Below are positions 58,339-64,000 of a DNA stretch of 64,000 bases, piece after piece. The stretch is taken from positions 186,001-250,000 of the forward strand of contig JAFKAC010000004.1 of the NCBI GenBank assembly GCA_025766275.1. The letters run 5' to 3'. Source of the DNA: Lactarius indigo (taxonomy: Eukaryota; Basidiomycota; Agaricomycetes; Russulales; Russulaceae). A program made the translations under genes and the position numbers. Each line of letters starts with the position of its first letter. Position 1 is the first letter of the stretch. Under the pieces are notes generated by a model. The model worked only from the letters and a program-made list of their open reading frames with translations, was not told the origin of the DNA and did no database searches.

Positions 58339-60278
58339 AACTGTTGGAGGATAATGTCCTTTACGTCGTCCGATTCTCCTGCTACTCCGTTAAGCCAGTC
58401 GCTGGCGCGCTGTTGAGGGGGCACTTCTTGGACCGCCCTGGTAGCGACTTCGGGTTCTTGTTGATGATAGTCGGTGTCGATGTACCGACTGGTTGATGCT
58501 TGGGGTTGGTATCCCCCTCGCGGTTGCCTACAATCACGGGCCATGTGTCTGTCCTTTCCGCAATTATAACACGTGACTGGCCTTTGGTTATTCCGTCCTC
58601 CTCCTCTCTGGAGAAACCCTCCTCGTGGTCGGTATGGGGGGCGAGGAGCGAGTATGTCCTCAGCTCCTGCGAGCCGCCCTCGAATTCGATCTGCCGAGGT
58701 ATCCATGGCATTTGGATCACGTAGGTTTCTTGGCTGCCATGAACTTCTTGGCGGCCCCTGCCATTGTCGTTGTTGTCGTTGCCTTCCCTGTCCTTGTCCA
58801 GGGGGAACTCCCTTATTCAATACTGCCTTGAGGTGGAGATACTGTTGTTGACGAGTGGTAGCTGCTTCTTTCCACTCTCGGTAGTTGCGGGGATTATCAA
58901 GGGTGTAGACCTTTTCATACAGGTCCTTTGGTAATCCGCTTGCAAACAGATCTAGCGTCTGCGGATCGTCGAGTCGATACTGAGCGCGGCGTATTAATTG
59001 TTCAAATTGGGTGCAATACTCATCTAGATTGCCTCCAATCATTTTGACTCCTTTTTTGAGCTCGTATTGAGCTTGCTCTTGTTCCATCGTATTGCGGAAG
59101 CGCTGCATAAAGCTACGCATAACCTCATTCCATAACCCCTCACTAGTACGGGGTATACCGGCTTGTATTTGACCGTTAAGCCAGGTGAGCATCGCCAACA
59201 CCCATTCGCTAACGTTGACGCCTTTGATGTAGGATAAGAAAAGTAGGGCGCGTTGATATGGGGTTGCCATGATGCCTTCGTCCGCATTCATGCCCCAGTA
59301 GACGTGCCATTGAGTAAGGAACGCTTCTACTTTGGCGCGTTCTCCGTCAAATACTGTAGGTGCTTCACCAGCTAATTTGTTACTTGGAGGGGGAATAATG
59401 GGACCTGCACCTGGTAATCCTCCTCCTGGTGGTCCTCCTCCTGGTGGTCCTCCTCCTGGTGGTCCCCCTGGGAATCCTCCAGGGAATCCTCCAAATCCGG
59501 GTCCTCTTGACGGGGGTCCTCCCCTTCCTGGTAGTTCAGGGGGTCCCCCTCCTCCTCCACTAGGAGGGTCTGCTACGTCCGGTCCGATGGCTCGGTGAAT
59601 TGCCACGTCGTCATCGGTCATTCGATGACCGGTGTAAGGGTTGATAGGGGCTAGATTGGCCCGGGATTCTTCCGTTATGCGTCTTTGTTCTTCCAGGGCT
59701 ATTTGATCTCTTGCTTCGGCAGTAAGGGCTCCTTCGTGCGTGATAGTAGCCGTGGCCATTGCGACTGCTGGGCTGTGAATGTGGATTACTTCTGGTTCGG
59801 GCTGATGAATGGTGAGGGACTCAGTTCGTTGTATGATGTGGTCCCCAATGGCTCCTAAGCTGGCTTCTTCGGCCGGTGTAGTTCCTCTGCTTGGTGATTG
59901 GCTTTCGGAGGCTTCTTCTCCGCTAACTCCTTCGTCTGTATGTTCTTGTGCTTGTCCGTCAATGGGACCGTAATCTGCCCGGCTATTAAGCTCTCTTGCG
60001 TCGATGTCACAGTTGTAGTTTCTTCCGGCTGGTCGTACGATGTCCCAGCGATGATCTATGGGGTTCCAAGTAACCTCGGTCCAACAGAGGTGTTCGAAAT
60101 TGAACTCAATGGGTCGGAAACGGTTAGGACCGTTAAACTCTACAAAATACCCGGTGTCTTCTCCTCGTTCCCTCCACTGGGATGCTCCCAGGAATCTTGT
60201 TGGTACGTTGCGATCTCCTCGTCGTTCAATGTGGTAAGGACGGAAAGACGTCCACTGGTCCCTAGTTGAGTACGCCAC
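58308..60278 (-). CDS. gag: Element 6 Gag, intact
   Basis: An uninterrupted frame of 656 residues, the only intact full-length Gag of the window. Conserved N-terminal block (TRDQWTSFRPYHIERRGD, NVPTRFLGASQWRERGED), acidic middle, Gly/Pro-rich linker, capsid-like helical part (FLTQWHVYWGMNADEG, YTLDNPRNYREWKEA), Arg/Gly-rich stretch and a CCHC knuckle CYNCGKDRHMARDC. The C-terminus LQQLWKKEGFQDA overlaps pol. The first codon is GTG in the context AATCGTGGCG. There is no ATG before the conserved block, so the true start is either non-AUG or lies in a spliced leader. Confidence 0.93.
   Translation of the reverse strand: MAYSTRDQWTSFRPYHIERRGDRNVPTRFLGASQWRERGEDTGYFVEFNGPNRFRPIEFNFEHLCWTEVTWNPIDHRWDIVRPAGRNYNCDIDARELNSRADYGPIDGQAQEHTDEGVSGEEASESQSPSRGTTPAEEASLGAIGDHIIQRTESLTIHQPEPEVIHIHSPAVAMATATITHEGALTAEARDQIALEEQRRITEESRANLAPINPYTGHRMTDDDVAIHRAIGPDVADPPSGGGGGPPELPGRGGPPSRGPGFGGFPGGFPGGPPGGGPPGGGPPGGGLPGAGPIIPPPSNKLAGEAPTVFDGERAKVEAFLTQWHVYWGMNADEGIMATPYQRALLFLSYIKGVNVSEWVLAMLTWLNGQIQAGIPRTSEGLWNEVMRSFMQRFRNTMEQEQAQYELKKGVKMIGGNLDEYCTQFEQLIRRAQYRLDDPQTLDLFASGLPKDLYEKVYTLDNPRNYREWKEAATTRQQQYLHLKAVLNKGVPPGQGQGRQRQQRQWQGPPRSSWQPRNLRDPNAMDTSADRIRGRLAGAEDILAPRPPYRPRGGFLQRGGGRNNQRPVTCYNCGKDRHMARDCRQPRGGYQPQASTSRYIDTDYHQQEPEVATRAVQEVPPQQRASDWLNGVAGESDDVKDIILQQLWKKEGFQDA
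58320..58326 (-). promoter_or_regulatory. Element 6 -1 frameshift heptamer GGGTTTT
   Basis: G GGT TTT in the gag frame, 12 nt before the gag stop. The upstream alternative is here GG AAA AAG, which is less canonical, whereas GGGTTTT is unchanged between families. Confidence 0.7.
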
Positions 60279-60286
60279 GATTGAGG

Positions 60287-60297
60287 ATCTTGGTCTT
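60287..60297 (-). promoter_or_regulatory. Element 6 self-priming primer-binding site
   Basis: AAGACCAAGAT (minus), two bases from the LTR; complementary to ATCTTGGTCTT at 60529-60519, 34 nt downstream of TATAAG (60563-60558). Confidence 0.87.
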
Positions 60298-60299
60298 AA

Positions 60300-60795
60300 T
60301 GTTACGCTCCACCGGCGTTAGTCCGACTTGGACACTGCGAGGGCATAATCAACTTAGCGGAGATAGGTGAATGGGGACCACGTGTCAACCCAACACGAGC
60401 TGAACAGGGGCTCTTCGGCACACGCTGCAGCAAAGAAGTAGTATCCCTTGATGGATACGAGTGGAGGTACACTTAGTCTGAGACTAAGGAAGAGAGCGAG
60501 TCAAATGGTGGATTGAAGAAGACCAAGATGGGGACTCTTGGTCTTCCGACGCTACTACTTATACAGATACGCGCGGGCTTTAAAGCGCCGCTGGAATGGT
60601 AAGTAACCAATAGCGTAACTAGCTCGAACCCTAGTACAGCTATCCTAGGAATGAGTCATACATGAGTCACAATCACATGCGAACTACTATGCTGATTCAT
60701 ACGAAGTAAGAGTCCATGACTAATACTGATACCAGACCGTAGTCATAACCGGTCATGAGTCGTGTGTAATGAGTCATCAAGTCCGTACCGTAACA
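60300..60795 (-). repeat. Element 6, 5' LTR
   Basis: 496 bp; promoter with TATAAG at 60563-60558 and predicted RNA start at 60529 (minus). Confidence 0.97.
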
Positions 60796-62662
60796 CCGGT
60801 CCTGGAGATCCTGGCCATTGAGGTGGCCAGGTGGTCTCTGTCATTCTGCTGCTCGAGGGGGCGTTGGACCACTGCCTCTGGTTCCTTGGATAGAGACAAT
60901 TTCATGAGAGGTGCCCCGGGGCATTACAGTTATAGCACAGGACGTTCCTTAAGTCCTGTCGCGATCCTCCCCTCCCTCGTCCCTGCGCCCCAGGTCCTCC
61001 TCTTGGCGGGAAGGGGGGCGCAGGCCAGTCGCGATGCGGTAGTTTGTTAAAGTCGATATCTTCTGATCCCACGAGCCATACCTTGGCACGGTCTGCCGAG
61101 GTATCCATGGCCCAGGGATTCGTCTGCAGGAGATTCTGCAGGAGTGCCCATCCCGTGTTGCCACTTTGTTTCTTCGGCTGTGAGGGGGTATTCTTGTATT
61201 CATTGAGTCTTGCTTTGAGGTGTATGTAATTTTTCTGTCTCTTGAGAACGGCCCTTTTCCAGTCGTCGAATGTGATAGGGTCGTCGAACTGGAATGAGTT
61301 CTTGAACAGCTCCTTGGGCAACCCCGACGTGAAAAGGTCGATGGTTTGTGGTTCGTTGAGGCGGTAATGAGCCTTTCACGCTAGCTGTTCGAAGTCATTG
61401 ACGTACTTATCAATGTCTTCCCCTGTCATCTTGAAGCCCTTTCGTAGTATGGCTTGTGCTTGTTCTCGCTCCAGCATATTCTCAAATCGCTGGCTGAAGC
61501 CGTCCGCTATCACGTTCCATAAGTCTCTTGTATAGGGACTAATCCCTCGTTGTATTTGTCAATTGAGCCAGTTCAGGAAGGACAAGACCCATTCGCTGAC
61601 TGCTCCTCCCTTGATGTAGGACAAGAATAGGAGGCACCTCCTATAGTCGTTTCACATAATGGGGGCGTCTAGGTTCATGCCCCAGTAGACATGCCACTGT
61701 GTTAGGAATTGGTCTACTTTGAGTCTGTTGCTGTCAAAAATGGAGGGGGGCTCGCCGGTTAATTTCTCGTTGCCATGTCCTCCTCCTCCTGTGCTGTCTC
61801 CACCTCCGCCCCCACCTCCTCCTCCTCCTCCAGGAGGTCCGCCGGGTGGTCCTCTTGGGGGCTCGGTTCTTCGTAAGTCGAATGGGACACCCCCTTCTGG
61901 TGGCAGTGGCGGGTCTCCGCCAGGTCCTCCTACTCCCGGGGGGAGCTCCAGTGCGGGTCGCCGTCCGGACGGAGGGTCTCCTCGATCGGATCCTATCGCT
62001 CGAAAGATGGCGGCGTCGTCCGCGGTCATTCGTACGCCGGTCTCGGGATTGATAGGCATGAGGATTTCTCTTGCCTTGGCTCGTATTGCGTTTGCTTCTT
62101 CAATTGCAACTTCCTCCATGGCTCGTGTTAGTGTTGCCATGATAGCTGGTGATCGAATATGAATCAGTTCTGGCTCTGTAATGTGAGTGGACTCAGCTCG
62201 TTCAATAAGGAGATCTTGTATTGCTCCTCCGCTGGTTTCTGTTTGGTTTGGTTCTCGTCCTTCGCTTTCTTCTTGGCTTCGCCTGTCCTCTTCTTCTTCT
62301 TCTGACACTACTTCTCCAGTGGAGTGTTCTCGTACTTGCCCGTCAATGGGGCCCCAATCGGCTCGACTGTTGAGCTCTCTTGCGTCGATATTGCAGTGAT
62401 ACCTAGGTCCTGCTGGTCGTACGATGTCCCACTGGGACTCTATGGGGTTCCACGTAACTTCTACCCAACACAGGTGGTCGAAGTTGAACTCAACTGGGCG
62501 GAATCTGGTCGGTCCGTTAAACTCTACGAAATATCCGGTTTCTTCCTGTCTTTCTCTCCAACTGGCAGCTTGTAAAAAGCGTGTGGGGACGTTCCGTTCT
62601 CCTCTTCTTGGGAGCGAATAAGGACGAAAGCTCGTCCACTGGTCTCTTGTTGTTACGGCCAC
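60796..62662 (-). pseudogene. gag: Element 5 Gag, N-terminal and central part (nonsense codons)
   Basis: Collinear with the Gag of element 2. TGA codons at 61652-61654 (APIM-stop-NDYRR), near 61559 (WLN-stop-QIQ), near 61378 (QLA-stop-KAHYR) and at 60902-60904 (GHLS-stop-NC) all replace an arginine present in element 2 or 3. The N-terminal 336 residues are open. Like the others it opens at GTG 62662 (ATCGTGGCC) without an upstream ATG. Confidence 0.92.
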
Positions 62663-62668
62663 GATGGG

Positions 62669-62679
62669 ATCTTGGTCTT
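62669..62679 (-). promoter_or_regulatory. Element 5 self-priming primer-binding site
   Basis: AAGACCAAGAT (minus), two bases from the LTR; complementary to ATCTTGGTCTT at 62907-62897, 34 nt downstream of TATTTAA (62941-62935). Confidence 0.85.
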
Positions 62680-62681
62680 AA

Positions 62682-63198
62682 TGTAATGTCGTCACAACGT
62701 TAGCTCGACTTGAGCTCGAGATGGCGATAACAACTTAGCGATATTCCTTGCGACAACCCTAGCTTGAAGACTCGGAGGTCCAAGCCCTTGCCTCTTGTTA
62801 ACACTCGGAGGTGAACCGGCAAGCGTCTACTTGCGAGTGAAGTCGGACTTGACAGATAGCGAAGAGAGAAAGAGAGAAAACAAGTGACGATTCAAGAAGA
62901 CCAAGATGGCGTATCTTGGTCTTCACAAGACAGATTAAATACAAGTCAAGCGGGCTTAGAAGCGCCGCTATGAGTCACAGTAAGTAAGCGTCCAATGTGT
63001 CACGTAAGTAGCTCGATCCTAATACCACTACTACCAGTATTAGTGGCATCGGTCATCAGTCAGCAATTGTACCGTATCTCCTATCGCACTGCCGTATCAC
63101 CATAGTAAAGTCCGCAACTAATCTACCTTACCGCTGTAGTTGTAACCGGTACAGTAAGGGTCCCAAGTCGTACAGTCTGTAGAAGTAGAAACGTGACA
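62682..63198 (-). repeat. Element 5, 5' LTR
   Basis: 517 bp, TGTAATGTC to CGTGACA in plus reading; diverged relative of the element 2 LTR. Confidence 0.92.
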
Positions 63199-63595
63199 GG
63201 CACACTGGCACACGCTGCAGCTAAGGTGAAGAAGTATTATCCCTTGGCGGATAAAAGCGGGGGCACACTTAGTCAAAGACTAAGGCAGGCAAAGACGAGT
63301 CAAGATGGTGGATTGAAGAAGACCAAGATGGGGACTCTTGGTCTTCCGAGGCGACTACTTATACAGATACACGCAGGCTTTAAAGCGCCGCTAGAACAGT
63401 AAGTAACCAATAGCATAACTAGCTCAAACCCTAGTACAGCTATCCTAGGAATGAGTCATACATGAGTCACAATCACATGCGAACTACTATGCTGACTGAT
63501 ACGATGTAAGAGTCCATGACTAATGCTAATACCGGACCGTAGTCATAACCGGTCATGAGTCATGTGTGATGAGTCATTAAGTTCGTACCGTAACA
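63199..63595 (-). repeat. Partial LTR of the element 4/6 family
   Basis: Matches the LTRs at 50202 and 60300 from about 105 bases inside their left end to the terminal CGTAACA. The first part was separated by the insertion of element 5. On its right it joins gag sequence at 63596, so it is the right-end LTR (or solo LTR) of an element inserted in element 8. It still carries TATAAG and ATCTTGGTCTT. Confidence 0.9.
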
Positions 63596-64000
63596 AATTC
63601 GTCTCTGTTCTTCCAGGGCTATTTGGTCTCTTGCTTCCGTGGTGAGCTGTAGTTCTTCTTGCGTAATAGTGGCAGTTGCCATTGCGACTGCTGGGCTGTG
63701 GATGTGAATTACTTCTGGTTCAGGTTGGTGAATGGTGAGGGACTCAGTTCATTGTATAATGTGATCTCCGATCGCTCCTAAACTGGCTTCTTCTGCCGGT
63801 GTTGTTCCTCTGCTTGGAGATTGACTCTCAGAAGCTTCTTCTCCGCTGATTCCTTCGTCTGTGTGTTCTTGTGCTTGTCCGTCAATCGGACCGTAATCTG
63901 CGCGACTATTAAGTTCTCATGCGTCGACGTCACAGTTGTAGTTTCTGCCTGCTGGTCGTACAATGTCCCAGCGATGATCTATGGGGTTCCAAGTAACCTC
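63596..64000 (-). pseudogene. gag: Element 8 Gag fragment, runs off the window
   Basis: Homologous to the Gag of elements 4 and 6, from the EEQRR segment back to WNPIDHRWDI at the window edge. Conserved features in minus reading include the EEASESQSPSRGTTP-like acidic part and the block with YGPIDGQAQEHTDE. A stop near 63919, at the position of Arg in DARELNSR, and one near 63752, at QRTES, are again Arg to stop changes. Confidence 0.85.

Larger units (their letters stand above)
53005..60795 (-). mobile_element. Ty3/gypsy element 6, complete, TSD CCGGT
   Basis: Complete element in minus orientation: 496-bp LTRs, intact gag, pol with three nonsense codons. Flanks 53000-53004 and 60796-60800 are both CCGGT. 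The two LTRs differ at four positions, each a transition at a CpG. It splits the gag of element 5 and is therefore the younger of the two. Confidence 0.98.
60796..63198 (-). mobile_element. Ty3/gypsy element 5, right segment
   Basis: Gag and 5' LTR of element 5, continuing from 53004. It is inserted into an older LTR whose remainder starts at 63199. Confidence 0.92.

Noticed and set aside
59332..59600. Long Gly/Pro-rich plus-strand frames opposite gag (also at 39480, 43600, 49268, 61719)
   Set aside because: They are antisense shadows of the Gly/Pro-rich linker of Gag, whose codons stay open on both strands.

Overview
The window looks like a transposon-dense block of a mushroom-forming basidiomycete (Agaricomycete) nuclear genome. 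Introns are about 50 nt, and a KDZ-superfamily transposase, a fungal TET/JBP-type dioxygenase and a Plavaka-type transposase fragment are present, together with chromodomain Ty3/gypsy retrotransposons. I see no housekeeping gene.

Left part, 1 to about 19.3 kb: I read this as one very large DNA transposon. At its core is an apparently intact, spliceable KDZ transposase gene (5292-9035, minus) with a CxC2 cysteine cluster. Next to it is an apparently intact TET/JBP-like 2-oxoglutarate/Fe(II) dioxygenase (10298-11592, minus). Five further genes of unknown function surround them (1569-3027, 4116-4793, 11777-14162, 14319-15948, 16194-17140), including one with a Zn-cluster-like domain and one with a 14-residue SPSPQ repeat. 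The block is flanked by a 220-bp tandem array on the left (1-1495, cut by the window edge) and a 212-bp tandem array on the right (about 17441-19330). The two arrays are diverged but related to each other in inverted orientation. The heptamer TCGGCAG/CTGCCGA occurs more than 50 times outside the arrays and about twice per array unit, and almost disappears to the right of 19.3 kb. This ties genes and arrays into one unit.

Middle, 19.3-24.6 kb: low-information DNA in which I recognise no gene.

Right part, 24.6-64 kb: a nest of Ty3/gypsy chromodomain elements, all on the minus strand. Element 1 (24643-32573, target duplication GCCTG) is complete. Element 2 (33044-40922) has two LTRs but mismatched flanks. 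A Plavaka transposase fragment follows (40923-41260). Element 3 (41930-45074) is truncated and sits in the pol of element 4 (45075-50686), which sits in the pol of element 5 (50687-53004 plus 60796-63198). The gag of element 5 is split by complete element 6 (53005-60795, target duplication CCGGT). Element 5 itself cuts an older LTR (63199-63595) that lies in the gag of an eighth element running off the window.

All these retroelements share a logic visible in the DNA. An 11-nt primer-binding site next to the 5' LTR is perfectly complementary to an 11-mer placed 33-34 nt downstream of the LTR TATA box, which fits Tf1-type self-priming. Gag and Pol are offset by -1. In five elements the overlap has a conserved GGGTTTT heptamer. 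Pol carries a long conserved module after the chromodomain. The elements are decaying almost only by CpG-to-TpG change: conserved arginine codons (CGA) have become TGA, and the four LTR differences of element 6 are all at CpG. This points to cytosine methylation, the likely substrate context of the TET/JBP enzyme carried by the left-hand element.
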